64,000 nucleotides of DNA, taken from NCBI RefSeq assembly GCF_000717995.1, contig NZ_JODM01000024.1:25135-89134 (forward strand), written 5' to 3'. Positions 27,040 to 34,342 of the stretch are shown in pieces. Within the stretch, counting starts at the first letter, position 1. The number at the start of each line of letters is the position of its first letter. This DNA comes from Streptomyces violaceorubidus. Its GTDB lineage: Bacteria > Actinomycetota > Actinomycetes > Streptomycetales > Streptomycetaceae. The notes beneath the pieces are model-generated. The model had not been told where the DNA came from. It worked only from the letters and a program-made list of their open reading frames with translations, and made no database searches. Made by a program: the position numbers and the translations under genes.

Positions 27040-27164
27040 GGGGAACGACTCACCCGGCCGCCCCTACCCTGATCAAAGAGGGCGACCCTCCGCCCGCCTG
27101 CACCACCCTCCGAGGGACGGCCACACCACAGTGGCCCGCCATACCCTTCCACCTGGGCGCGGGG
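27040..27164 (+). promoter_or_regulatory. Late-type promoter region before lysis genes
   Basis: GGGGAAC (27040-27046), exactly 18 bases, TACCCT (27065-27070) and GATCA repeat the portal promoter pattern. A second TACCCT (27142-27147) is followed seven bases later by GGGCGCGGGG (27155-27164), the leader block seen before terS, portal and scaffold, here with no GGGGAAC in register. This 160-base gap holds no gene. Confidence 0.5.
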
Positions 27165-27182
27165 AGTTCAGGAGTACGGGCA

Positions 27183-27572
27183 ATGCCCGACCCGAAGCAG
27201 CACGACGAGACGGCTGCCCGTAAGAAGACCGACAGCCCGTCCGACGCCACCCCGGCCCCAGCCCCCGCACCGGTAGAGCCCGCCGCGGACACCAGCGGCC
27301 AGTACGAGCCCTACCCCGGCCGGGAGTTCTTCCACGGCGGCCGTTACAGCCCCATCAACGCCGCGGCCGGCGCGCGCCTCACCCGCGAAGGCCACGCCCC
27401 CGCAGGCAAGACCCTCGGCCCGGACTGGACGACCGCCCACCGCGACGCCTGGAAGTCCTACCAGGAGTCCCTGCGACCCAAGGGCGGCGGCGACACCAGC
27501 GGTATCCCCGACGAGACCGCCTGGAACCGGCTTCAGGTACCGCGCGTCAGCCCCGCCCCCAAGGAGTCCTGA
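27183..27572 (+). CDS. Peptidoglycan-binding protein
   Basis: 129 residues. A Pro/Ala-rich N-terminal arm leads to a domain (about 48-125) with YPGREFFHGGRYSPI, ARLTREG, LGPDWTTAHRDAWKSYQ and GIPDETAWNRLQVP. This pattern matches the cell-wall-binding domain commonly fused to Streptomyces amidases. Here it is a separate protein immediately before the amidase gene, whose ATG it shares a base with. It probably helps the lysin reach the wall, or sits on the tail. Confidence 0.75.
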   Translation: MPDPKQHDETAARKKTDSPSDATPAPAPAPVEPAADTSGQYEPYPGREFFHGGRYSPINAAAGARLTREGHAPAGKTLGPDWTTAHRDAWKSYQESLRPKGGGDTSGIPDETAWNRLQVPRVSPAPKES

Positions 27573-28471
27573 TGGCCACACCCCTGTCCGCGAGCGCTCT
27601 CCTCGCCGCCCTCAAAGCGGAAGGCTGCCAGGTCGTCGAGTACCGCGACTGGCGCACCCACAACCGCAACCACAAGGGCGCATGGGGCCCGGTCCACGGC
27701 GTCGTCATCCACCACACCGTCTCCTCCGGAGAGGACTCCTCCGTCGCCCTCTGCTACGACGGCCACGCCGACCTGCCGGGCCCGCTGTGCCACACCGTCG
27801 GCGGGAAGTCCGGGAAGCTGTACATGGTCGGCCACGGCCGCGCCAACCACGCCGGATCCGGCGACGGTGACGTCCTCCAGGCCGTCATCGACGAGCGCGC
27901 GCTGCCCGCCGACAACGAGGCGAACACCGACGGCAACGCCCGCTTCTACGGAATCGAGATCGTCAACCTCGGCAACGGCAAGGACACCTATCCGGCCGTG
28001 CAGTATGACGCCGCGGTCCGGTGGGCGGCAGCGATCTGCCGCGCCCACGGCTGGGGTGCCGCGTCCGTCATCGGCCACAAGGAGTGGCAGCCCGGAAAGA
28101 TCGACCCGGCCGGGCCGGTCGAAGGCCGCGGTGACTTCTCCATGGACCGTTTCCGCGCCGACGTCGGCGAACGCCTCACCCATCCCGCTTCGTGGAGCGC
28201 CGGCTCCTCTAGCACCAAGCCACCCGCACAGGAGGAGGACCCCATGGCGGGGTACAGCAAGGCCGACATCGGCGACGCCGTAATCCACCGGGACAACATC
28301 CCCGCACCGAAGTCCGCCCCGGACAAGGCCAAGAACACCAAGTGGACGCTGTCCAGCTACGTCCAGTCGATCTACAACACGGTCGTCGGCCTGCCCGGCG
28401 ACGTCTCCGCGCTCCGAAAGGACGTCGCCGCGCTCCGCGCCGACGTCGCAGCCCTCAAGAAGGAGTCCTGA
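27572..28471 (+). CDS. Endolysin, N-acetylmuramoyl-L-alanine amidase
   Basis: 299 residues. Amidase_2-type catalytic domain at about 1-195: zinc ligands His 47/48 in VVIHHT, His 169 in VIGHKEW and Asp 178 in KIDP, with Glu 129 in YGIEIVN. It cleaves the bond between muramic acid and the stem peptide. A linker (196-222) follows, then a C-terminal region with two near-identical heptad segments (VSALRKDVAALRADVAALKK). An internal start gives that region separately. No signal peptide, so release depends on a holin. Confidence 0.88.
   Translation: MATPLSASALLAALKAEGCQVVEYRDWRTHNRNHKGAWGPVHGVVIHHTVSSGEDSSVALCYDGHADLPGPLCHTVGGKSGKLYMVGHGRANHAGSGDGDVLQAVIDERALPADNEANTDGNARFYGIEIVNLGNGKDTYPAVQYDAAVRWAAAICRAHGWGAASVIGHKEWQPGKIDPAGPVEGRGDFSMDRFRADVGERLTHPASWSAGSSSTKPPAQEEDPMAGYSKADIGDAVIHRDNIPAPKSAPDKAKNTKWTLSSYVQSIYNTVVGLPGDVSALRKDVAALRADVAALKKES
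28230..28246 (+). promoter_or_regulatory. Internal ribosome-binding site and start in the endolysin gene
   Basis: AGGAGGAGGA lies four bases before an in-frame ATG at 28244. Starting there would give a 75-residue C-terminal polypeptide (MAGYSKADIGDAV ... VAALKKES) with a coiled-coil end. This is stronger than the site for the full-length start. Several known endolysins use such internal starts to make extra wall-binding subunits. Confidence 0.65.
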
Positions 28472-28473
28472 TC

Positions 28474-28860
28474 GTGAAGATCCTCGGGCGTGAGCCCGTC
28501 TACCTGCTGGCCTTCGCCGCCATCGCTCTGAAGCTGGCGTCGGCCTACGGCCTGGACGTCTCCGACGACCAGCAGACCGCCATCATGGCCGTCCTGTCCT
28601 GCATCGTCGCCCTCGCCACCGCGATCGTCCTCAAGACCGGCGCCGCCGCAGCGGCCATCGTCAACCTCGCCCAAGCTGGACTCGCCCTGTTCCTCGGCTT
28701 CGGCCTCGACATGAGCGCAGAACAGCAGGCCCTATGGATGCTCTTCGTGGAGGGCGCCGTCGCCATCTTCCTCCGCAAGGAGGTCACCGCCCCCGTCCCC
28801 GCCGTGAGCCTGGAGACGTCAAGCCCCCTCGCCAAGCAGCACGACCCGACCGCCGTCTGA
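28474..28860 (+). CDS. Holin candidate
   Basis: 128 residues from a GTG with AAGGAG upstream. Three hydrophobic segments (about 8-25, 34-56 and 60-78, with a fourth weaker at 85-100) and a polar C-terminal tail, directly after the amidase. The short loops (DVSDDQQTA, DMSAEQQA) are near repeats, suggesting a duplicated hairpin. Likely forms the pore that releases the amidase. Confidence 0.75.
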   Translation: MKILGREPVYLLAFAAIALKLASAYGLDVSDDQQTAIMAVLSCIVALATAIVLKTGAAAAAIVNLAQAGLALFLGFGLDMSAEQQALWMLFVEGAVAIFLRKEVTAPVPAVSLETSSPLAKQHDPTAV

Positions 28861-28938
28861 CCATGCCCACACGGTACGCAGGGGCCGACTGGCAGCGGCA
28901 CCCGCGTACCCCACCCCCCACACATAAGGAGCAGCGAG

Positions 28939-29274
28939 GTGAATGACCTGTCGGCCGTCAGCGTCCTACTGCCAGGCGGGGCCGGGGCAATCGTCACCCT
29001 CATCGTGCTGCTCATCCTCCGCGGGAGCCTCGTCGCCCGAGCGGTCCTCGAAGACGTACGGAAGGACCGTGACGCCCGCGTCGCCGAGCTGGCGAAAGAG
29101 CGGGACATGTGGCGTGAGGCCCACCGTGAGAGCGAAGCCGCACGCATCGAAGCGCAGAGCCAGGTCGGTGAACTCCTCGAGCTGTCGAGGGTCGCCGACC
29201 ACGTTCTGCGTGCCATACGAGGGGAGGTGCCCGGGGATGCGATGGATCCGTCGGTTGCTGCGCCGCCGTCCTGA
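28939..29274 (+). CDS. Membrane protein with coiled coil
   Basis: 111 residues from a GTG with AAGGAG seven bases upstream. One membrane segment at about 8-28 (PGGAGAIVTLIVLLILRGSL) and then a charged helical coil (KDRDARVAELAKERDMW). It sits in the lysis cluster and could be a second holin, an antiholin or an accessory membrane protein. A weak stem (GGTACGC/GCGTACC) lies in the gap before it. Confidence 0.7.
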   Translation: MNDLSAVSVLLPGGAGAIVTLIVLLILRGSLVARAVLEDVRKDRDARVAELAKERDMWREAHRESEAARIEAQSQVGELLELSRVADHVLRAIRGEVPGDAMDPSVAAPPS

Positions 29275-29482
29275 GCCCGCCCCGCAGCGCCCGGACGAGG
29301 CCGGAAAGACACGCGGGCAGAGGGAAGCCGAATCGGCGCTGTCCCGTGCCCGGAAGGCCCGCCGGGCGGTGGAAGCGCACCGTCCCGCTGTCGCCCGCGT
29401 CGCCGAGCGTTTGGCGAGCGAGCGGGAACGCAATCACTTCGCGGAAATCTTCCGCGACGCCTTTGAGGGAGGGCACCGCTGA
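29237..29482 (+). CDS. Small basic helical protein
   Basis: 81 residues. The ATG at 29237 follows GGGGAGG and overlaps the preceding gene by 38 bases. The N-terminus is strongly basic (MRWIRRLLRRRPEP) and the rest is a charged helix (ERLASERERNHFAEIFRDAF). Similar short proteins occur after lysis genes in Streptomyces phages. Function unknown. Confidence 0.6.
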   Translation: MRWIRRLLRRRPEPAPQRPDEAGKTRGQREAESALSRARKARRAVEAHRPAVARVAERLASERERNHFAEIFRDAFEGGHR

Positions 29483-29826
29483 TGGACTGCGCGCAGTTCG
29501 CAAACCTTGCAGCCTCGAGCCTGGTCGCCCTGTGCAGTTTCGCGTTCGGGATCGTGTACAGCCGGTGCGCGCCGTGGCGGTCGACTGCGGTGGGCCGGCA
29601 CATCATGTTGTTCACGCTGACGATCGGCGCGCTGGGCGCGTACACGGTTGCGATCACCGTGTGGGATCACGGGGCGCCGGCCGTGGTGCTGCGGTCGACC
29701 CGAACGTTGCTGCTGCTGGTCGTGGCCGGTCTGGTGGTGCAGCGGACCCGAATGGTCGTCCGGGCTCAGCACCGGCGGGCTCTGCATGATGCTGTTCAGG
29801 ATCCGTCGGGGCCGCCTTCTGTCTGA
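29482..29826 (+). CDS. Three-helix membrane protein
   Basis: 114 residues with three membrane segments (about 6-26, 42-62 and 70-88) and a basic C-terminus. Last gene of the long + strand virion/lysis operon, facing thyX. A lysis accessory role is inferred from position. Confidence 0.7.
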   Translation: MDCAQFANLAASSLVALCSFAFGIVYSRCAPWRSTAVGRHIMLFTLTIGALGAYTVAITVWDHGAPAVVLRSTRTLLLLVVAGLVVQRTRMVVRAQHRRALHDAVQDPSGPPSV

Positions 29827-29844
29827 ACTGGTGTGCGAACCGGG

Positions 29845-30573
29845 TCAGGGGGCGATGCGGCCGTTGGCGTTGAACGCGGCGTGGGTGAGGGGCATCAGCT
29901 TTGCCCACTCGGCTTCCATGGCCTCGCCGACCATCTCAATCTCGCGTTGGGGGTACGACGCCACTGCGGCGTCGGGGTGGGTGGTGCGCAACCCCAGGAA
30001 GTGCATCAGCGACCGCGCGTTGCAGGTGGCGTACATCGACGAGTACAGGCCGACGGGGAGCACCGCGCGGGCCACCTCGCGGGCGACGCCCTCCGCCAGC
30101 ATCTGTTGGTAGGCCTCGTAGGCGAGACGGTAGGAGTCCTGCAGTGTCTTCTGAGTGACCCAGAGCTGATGCTTGGTGCCCTCGACGATTTTGTACCGTC
30201 CCGGACGGCCTTTCTGCACCAGGTTCCGGTACATGTTGGGGACGTAGAAGACCGGCTCCAGCTCTCGGTAGCGACCGGACTCCTCGTTGTAGGACCAGCC
30301 GACGCGGTGCCGCATGAACTCCCGGAACACGAAGATCGGGGCGCTGATCAGGAACGTCATCGACGTGTGCTCGAAGGGCGAGCCGTGGCGCTCCCGCACC
30401 AGGTAGTTGATGAGCCCCTTCGACCGCTCGGGGTCCTTGCCGATCTCGTCGATGGACTGCTCGCCGAGGGTGGAGACGCGGGCGGCGAAGAGAACGTCGG
30501 CGTCGGACGCGGTCTGCTTGACCAGCTGCACGGTGACGTTGCTGCGGAAGACGGGCTGGAGGGGTTCGGGCAT
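29845..30573 (-). CDS. thyX: Flavin-dependent thymidylate synthase
   Basis: 242 residues. The ThyX signature is seen at 88-102 as RHRVGWSYNEESGRY, with the upstream ERHGSPFEHTSMTF and the downstream ARAVLPVGLYSSMYATCNARS that form the FAD and dUMP sites. It makes dTMP from dUMP using methylene-tetrahydrofolate and NADPH. With the nearby dCTP deaminase it would raise thymidine nucleotide supply during replication. Convergent with the lysis operon. Confidence 0.95.
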   Translation of the reverse strand: MPEPLQPVFRSNVTVQLVKQTASDADVLFAARVSTLGEQSIDEIGKDPERSKGLINYLVRERHGSPFEHTSMTFLISAPIFVFREFMRHRVGWSYNEESGRYRELEPVFYVPNMYRNLVQKGRPGRYKIVEGTKHQLWVTQKTLQDSYRLAYEAYQQMLAEGVAREVARAVLPVGLYSSMYATCNARSLMHFLGLRTTHPDAAVASYPQREIEMVGEAMEAEWAKLMPLTHAAFNANGRIAP

Positions 30574-30667
30574 GGGGAAGGGCTCCGATCGCGGGGGAGG
30601 GGCGGTGTGACCAGTCTCCCGCCGTCACGCCCCGGTGTTCCCTCTGCCCGGTCGTAGGGTGGCGGGC

Positions 30668-30859
30668 ATGAGCACGATCTCCGACAGACCGGTCCCTCCA
30701 GCCCCTGAGTGCGCGCCGTCGCAGGTGGGGCCGTGTCGTGGCTGTCAGCATCCGACGCACCGGTATGGGCTGGGCGGGAACCCTCTGTGCGTGGTGTGCA
30801 CGCGGGCCCTGGAGGGCCGGCGGGCCAGCGTGGGGAAGGCGTCGGCGGGACGGCCGTAG
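30668..30859 (+). CDS. Small zinc-ribbon protein
   Basis: 63 residues from the ATG at 30668. Contains CRGCQHPTHRYG and LCVVC, a CxxC pair of pairs expected to bind zinc. It ends 9 bases before the dCTP deaminase start, suggesting an operon. No clear ribosome-binding site. Function unknown. Confidence 0.55.
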   Translation: MSTISDRPVPPAPECAPSQVGPCRGCQHPTHRYGLGGNPLCVVCTRALEGRRASVGKASAGRP

Positions 30860-30868
30860 CCTCCTGGT

Positions 30869-31450
30869 GTGCTCCTTTCCGACCTGCACCTCCGTGAAGC
30901 GATAGCCGACGGCCGGCTCGGTATCGACCCGTTCGACGAGTCGATGCTTCAGCCCGCGTCGATCGACGTCCGCCTGGACGCCGCGTTCCGGGTGTTCGAG
31001 AGTCACCGGCATGACTGCATCGACCCCTCGGTGCAGCAGGACGATCTGACGCGGCTGGTGGAGGTGCTGCCGGGTGAGGCGTTCGTGTTGCACCCGGGGG
31101 AGTTCGTGTTGGGGTCGACGTTGGAGCGGGTGTCGCTGCCGGACACGTTGGCGGCCCGCTTGGAGGGGAAGTCGTCGCTGGGCAGGCTGGGGCTGATCAC
31201 GCATTCCACGGCGGGGTTCATCGACCCCGGGTTCGAGGGGCACGTCACCCTGGAGCTCAGCAATCTGGCGACCTTGCCGATCAAGCTGTGGCCGGGGATG
31301 AAGATCGGACAGATCTGCGTGTTCCAGCTCAGCTCCCCGTCGGAGCATCCGTACGGGAGCGCGGTGCGCGGGTCCCGGTATCAGGGGCAGCGCGGGCCGA
31401 CCGCCTCCCGCTCCTGGCAGAACTTCCACCGGTCAGCGTTGCCTGGGTAG
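30869..31450 (+). CDS. dcd: dCTP deaminase
   Basis: 193 residues from a GTG. The family core is plain: [10 protein letters not shown] at 28-36, [11 protein letters not shown] at 99-109, and [21 protein letters not shown] at 112-132 with the catalytic Glu in TLEL. It converts dCTP to dUTP (or dUMP if bifunctional), feeding ThyX. The deaminase and ThyX are divergent, each with its own start region. Confidence 0.93.
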   Translation: MLLSDLHLREAIADGRLGIDPFDESMLQPASIDVRLDAAFRVFESHRHDCIDPSVQQDDLTRLVEVLPGEAFVLHPGEFVLGSTLERVSLPDTLAARLEGKSSLGRLGLITHSTAGFIDPGFEGHVTLELSNLATLPIKLWPGMKIGQICVFQLSSPSEHPYGSAVRGSRYQGQRGPTASRSWQNFHRSALPG

Positions 31451-31458
31451 GGTGCGGG

Positions 31459-31501
31459 CATGATGGTGCCCGCCTGCTTTCCTCAGGCGGGCACCATCAT
31501 G
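31459..31501. terminator. Bidirectional terminator, perfect 18-bp stem
   Basis: CATGATGGTGCCCGCCTG and its exact complement CAGGCGGGCACCATCATG flank a 7-base loop (CTTTCCT). It separates the dcd gene from the convergent minus-strand operon. Confidence 0.9.
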
Positions 31502-31507
31502 CGTGGG

Positions 31508-31795
31508 TCAGCGCTGTGCGAGTTCGGCGCAGTAGAACGCGAACTTGCGGCTGTAGTCGGAGTGGCCAGACGCCTGCCGCTCGACCTGCACAACGTCGTC
31601 CAGAGAGACCGCAGGGCGCCCCTGGTCGGCGCGTAGGGCATTCACGGCTTTCCACATTTCGGACCGCTCGTGCGCGGCCCAGCCGCACTCGACGCCATCG
31701 GGGCCGTCGACGAGATCCTCGCGTTCACTGCGGTCTTCCTGTGCACGTGACAGCACACGCTGGAGTCGATCAGCGATCACCCTCAGATCGGGCAT
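31508..31795 (-). CDS. Small helical protein, last of minus operon
   Basis: 95 residues, helical and charged (RVIADRLQRVLSRAQEDRSERE), with a C-terminal Tyr/Phe-rich stretch. The ATG at 31795 has GTGAGGAC upstream within a sequence nearly identical to that before the next upstream gene. Fourth and last gene of the excisionase-headed operon. Function unknown. Confidence 0.6.
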   Translation of the reverse strand: MPDLRVIADRLQRVLSRAQEDRSEREDLVDGPDGVECGWAAHERSEMWKAVNALRADQGRPAVSLDDVVQVERQASGHSDYSRKFAFYCAELAQR

Positions 31796-31806
31796 GGTCG
31801 GCGTCC

Positions 31807-32055
31807 TCACTTCTCGGTGGCGGGCAGGTGGGCACGTCCGGCGTCGGTCAGCAGGAATGGCTTACGCAGGCCTACCTCGGGACCCCACGTCGCCCACCCG
31901 TTGCGAACCAGGACCGTGCTGGTAGCGGCGGTGATCCGGCCGCCCGGGGCGTAGACGTTGGTGTCGGCGAAGGCGCGGGTGCTGCGGTAGGCGGTACCGT
32001 CGGCGAGGAGGACGAGCGCGTTTCGCTGTGTCTTCGTCGGCTTCGGGGTGCGCAT
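31807..32055 (-). CDS. Winged-helix-like small protein
   Basis: 82 residues. The pattern (TKTQRNALVLLADG, ATSTVLVRNGWATWG, PFLLTDAGRAHL) fits a small winged-helix domain of the kind found in actinobacterial mobile elements. It ends in GAG AAG TGA, the stop lying inside the ribosome-binding site of the next gene. Third gene of the operon; possibly DNA binding. Confidence 0.6.
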   Translation of the reverse strand: MRTPKPTKTQRNALVLLADGTAYRSTRAFADTNVYAPGGRITAATSTVLVRNGWATWGPEVGLRKPFLLTDAGRAHLPATEK

Positions 32056-32066
32056 GGTCGGTGTCC

Positions 32067-32303
32067 TCACTTCTCGGTGGCGGCCTGGGCCGCGCAGATC
32101 TCGTCGGCGGTCACGGTCTCGAACCAACGCCAGACGCCGTCCTCCCACTGCTCCACCTTCGCAGCGGTGGCCGGGCTGTCGGCGCCGAGGCTGGCGCGGA
32201 TGAAGGCGTAGGCCTTGGCCTCGCTGGTGAACGGAGATGTTGCCTCCACGTCCGGGCCGGTGACGGTCACCCGCCACGGCTTCGACGGCTTCCTTACGGT
32301 CAT
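32067..32303 (-). CDS. Small protein of minus-strand switch operon
   Basis: 78 residues. Beta-type N-terminus (KPWRVTVTGPDVEATSPFTS) with a helix (EAKAYAFIRASLG) and a Trp-rich segment (EQWEDGVWRWFETVTADE). It begins with GTGAGGAC as ribosome-binding site and also ends in GAG AAG TGA. No family recognised. Confidence 0.6.
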   Translation of the reverse strand: MTVRKPSKPWRVTVTGPDVEATSPFTSEAKAYAFIRASLGADSPATAAKVEQWEDGVWRWFETVTADEICAAQAATEK

Positions 32304-32310
32304 GGTGTCC

Positions 32311-32514
32311 TCACTTCTCTCGCTTCGTTGCCTGTCGTTTCGGGTGCTGTGCCCGCCACGCGTCCACTCCCTCCTCGGGCCAGAGGGAAGTGCGTCCGAT
32401 CTTCTTGGGCTTCGGAAAGTCCGCTGATCGGTTGGCCAGGTTGTAGAGGCTCTGGCGGTTGATGCCGAGTCGTTCTGCTGCTTGGTCGGAGGTCAGGTAG
32501 CCGGTCAGGTCCAT
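32311..32514 (-). CDS. Excisionase-like HTH protein
   Basis: 67 residues forming a MerR/Xis-type winged helix: LTSDQAAERLGINRQSLYNLANRSADFPKPKKIGRTSLWPEEGVDAWR, as in recombination directionality factors and small repressors. It heads a four-gene minus-strand operon and lies beside twin operator-like palindromes. It could control excision by one of the two recombinases or autoregulate the operon. Confidence 0.75.
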   Translation of the reverse strand: MDLTGYLTSDQAAERLGINRQSLYNLANRSADFPKPKKIGRTSLWPEEGVDAWRAQHPKRQATKREK

Positions 32515-32535
32515 GGGTTCAGCGTAGGCGGGGCG

Positions 32536-32578
32536 GAGTAGCTTGACTACTGCTACGCTTAGAGTAGCTCAACTACTC
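32536..32578. promoter_or_regulatory. Twin operator palindromes
   Basis: Two copies of GAGTAG-N5-CTACT(C/G): 32536-32552 and 32562-32578, centres 26 bp apart, so on nearly the same face when DNA is bent. They lie between the minus-strand operon and a + strand small gene. A minus-strand promoter (TTGAGC, 17 bases, TAGTCA) overlaps both. Binding by the adjacent excisionase-like protein or an HTH repressor is likely. Confidence 0.6.
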
Positions 32579-32601
32579 CTATGACGGAAGATGGGGGAAC
32601 G

Positions 32602-32754
32602 ATGCAGGAAGCGCTGACGCCCGAACTGGAGACGCGGTGCGGCAACCCCGAGTGCGACAGGGAAACGCCCGAGAATAAGAGCCCTGCGGGCCGCGCCCGG
32701 TACTGTTCATCCCCCTGCGCCACGAAGGCGGCCCGTCTGCCAAACGGCTCCTGA
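32602..32754 (+). CDS. Small zinc-finger protein
   Basis: 50 residues, with CGNPECDR and RYCSSPCATKAAR, a compact zinc-binding knuckle common in actinobacterial mobile elements. GGAAGATGGGGG lies upstream; an in-frame ATG at 32581 next to the operator would add seven residues. It is divergent from the excisionase-headed operon. Probably regulatory. Confidence 0.6.
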   Translation: MQEALTPELETRCGNPECDRETPENKSPAGRARYCSSPCATKAARLPNGS

Positions 32755-32800
32755 CGAAGAATCGGACTCCTATGCGATTCGGGGGTCCGATCCTTCGTTT
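32755..32800 (+). terminator. Terminator hairpin with T tract
   Basis: CGAAG-A-ATCGGAC pairs with GTCCGAT-C-CTTCG (one mismatch) and is followed by TTT, directly after the stop of the small zinc-finger gene. Confidence 0.7.
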
Positions 32801-32963
32801 GGCGACAGATTCACTGTCAAGATCATTTTTGTGATGCTTGATAAGCTCACATGCAGTGCATCACGGGGTGATCGACGCGAACCGGTTCGGCGTACACGGC
32901 CCACGGTGTACGTTCATGCGGAACGCGCCGCCGGCGTCCCCACCGCGAGAGGACGAACCCCCC

Positions 32964-33244
32964 ATGGAATCCACCACCGCCACTCGTGAACGGCTCCTCG
33001 CACGCCAGCAGGAACTTCGGGCGGAACTGGAGCAGGTGCAACGGCACTTGGAGCAGCTGGACACGATGGTGGTTGCGTCGCAGTGGCGGCATAGGCCCAG
33101 CGGTTCGAAGGGGCGCGGCACCTCTATCACACCGGTACGGACGACCGCTGCAAGCTGACGAACGGTCCCGAGACCATCACCCTCTACGAAGCCCTGCAAA
33201 CGGGGCTGGCCCCGTGCAGTACGTGCAAGCCGAAGAGGCCCTAG
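32964..33244 (+). pseudogene. Frameshifted coiled-coil zinc-ribbon protein
   Basis: From the ATG at 32964 (GAGAGGA upstream) the frame encodes a coiled coil (RERLLARQQELRAELEQVQR) and ends abnormally at 33158. The -1 frame, open from 33095 to 33244 but without any start codon, encodes GARHLYHTGTDDRCKL ... LAPCSTC, a plausible zinc-binding end. One extra G in the run at 33110-33113 would join both into one 94-residue protein. It may be a mutation, a sequencing slip or recoding. Confidence 0.5.
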
Positions 33245-33356
33245 TGCGGCCGACCTCGCAGTGAGGTGAGGCAATAGATCCTCTGGCTCCAGTTAATGTT
33301 CCTGATCTCGGGCTGGCGTGAGCGGGGGGAACGTCCCGGCTAGACCGTGGCACGGT

Positions 33357-34067
33357 ATGGACATGCCCCCGAAGTCGAGTACCGCAGGCCAGGAGCAGGC
33401 GCTCAAGGAAGTACGCGCGGCCGCGAAGAAGTACCTCGCCGCCGATCTGCCGCCGCTGAAGCGTGCCGCCCGCCAGGCCCTCCGCGAAGCCGTTGCCCAG
33501 GCAGCGCAGGCCGGCGTCAAACAGGTTGAGGTCGCCAGGGCCTCTGGACTGAGCAAGGCGCAGGTCTCCCGTCTCTCCCGTGGTGCCACCAGTGGCCGCA
33601 CCCCGCTGCCGCCAGCCGAGTACCTGGTACGCAGCCTTCCGACGGATCCAATCGTCACCCGCTACCAGGAAGGCGCTACCGCCGTCGACCTCGGTCGGGA
33701 GTACGGGTGCAGCAGCACCACCATCCTCACCATCCTGAGGCGCTGCCAAGTCCAGGTCCGGAAGGGCCGCGAGATCGAACTGCCCGTGTCCGATGCCGAC
33801 CTGGTGCGCCGGTACGTGGACGAGCGGATGCAGATCCAGGACATTGCTGCCGAGCTCGGGGTGAAGCCGAACCTGATCTCCCGGCGCCTGTCGGCGGCCG
33901 GCGTGCGCATCCCTGTGGGGCATCGTCGGATGGATCTCCCGGATGCGGAGATCGTGCGACGGTACCGGGCGGGGGAGTCGGCGAACCGGATCGCGAAGTC
34001 TTATGGCGTCAGCCATGTGACCGTGATGCGTCGGGTGCGGGAGGATCGCGCCAGACGACGCGCATAA
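33357..34067 (+). CDS. Multi-HTH DNA-binding protein
   Basis: 236 residues. Three helix-turn-helix units are visible: QVEVARASGLSKAQVSRLSRG (about 58-78), ATAVDLGREYGCSSTTILTIL (about 107-127) and two further ones, MQIQDIAAELGVKPNLISRRL (about 161-181) and ESANRIAKSYGVSHVTVMRR (about 206-226), so four in all. No catalytic residues of a recombinase are seen. It may act as a repressor or switch regulator. No ribosome-binding site precedes either ATG (33357, 33363), and a GGGGAAC promoter-like box at 33326 would place transcription start at the ATG, suggesting a leaderless message. Confidence 0.7.
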   Translation: MDMPPKSSTAGQEQALKEVRAAAKKYLAADLPPLKRAARQALREAVAQAAQAGVKQVEVARASGLSKAQVSRLSRGATSGRTPLPPAEYLVRSLPTDPIVTRYQEGATAVDLGREYGCSSTTILTILRRCQVQVRKGREIELPVSDADLVRRYVDERMQIQDIAAELGVKPNLISRRLSAAGVRIPVGHRRMDLPDAEIVRRYRAGESANRIAKSYGVSHVTVMRRVREDRARRRA

Positions 34068-34102
34068 CGTGTGTTATGGATGATCGACGGTAGACTCAGA
34101 TC

Positions 34103-34342
34103 ATGACGGCTGAAGATGACGAGGCAACCGGACGCCTACTCGTAGCCGCCGCGCTGCACGACGGAATGCAGCACGATGCAGCTACAGCAGAAGCGGCACA
34201 GTGGCTCGCCAAGGACTGGGAACGCACTGGCCGCATCGAAGGTTCGATGTACGCAGTCGTCATGGGCTATGCACTCAAGCACGCCACCCCCGACGAACAA
34301 GAAGCGCTGCGCCGCTGGTTCACGGAGTTGACGGCACGATGA
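34103..34342 (+). CDS. Small helical protein before recombinase
   Basis: 79 residues, acidic and helical (ATGRLLVAAALHDGMQ, ATPDEQEALRRWFTELTAR). A CATAAC/GTTATG palindrome (34064-34079) and a TAGACT -10-like box lie just upstream. It overlaps the tyrosine recombinase by four bases and may be a partner of it. Function unknown. Confidence 0.65.
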   Translation: MTAEDDEATGRLLVAAALHDGMQHDAATAEAAQWLAKDWERTGRIEGSMYAVVMGYALKHATPDEQEALRRWFTELTAR

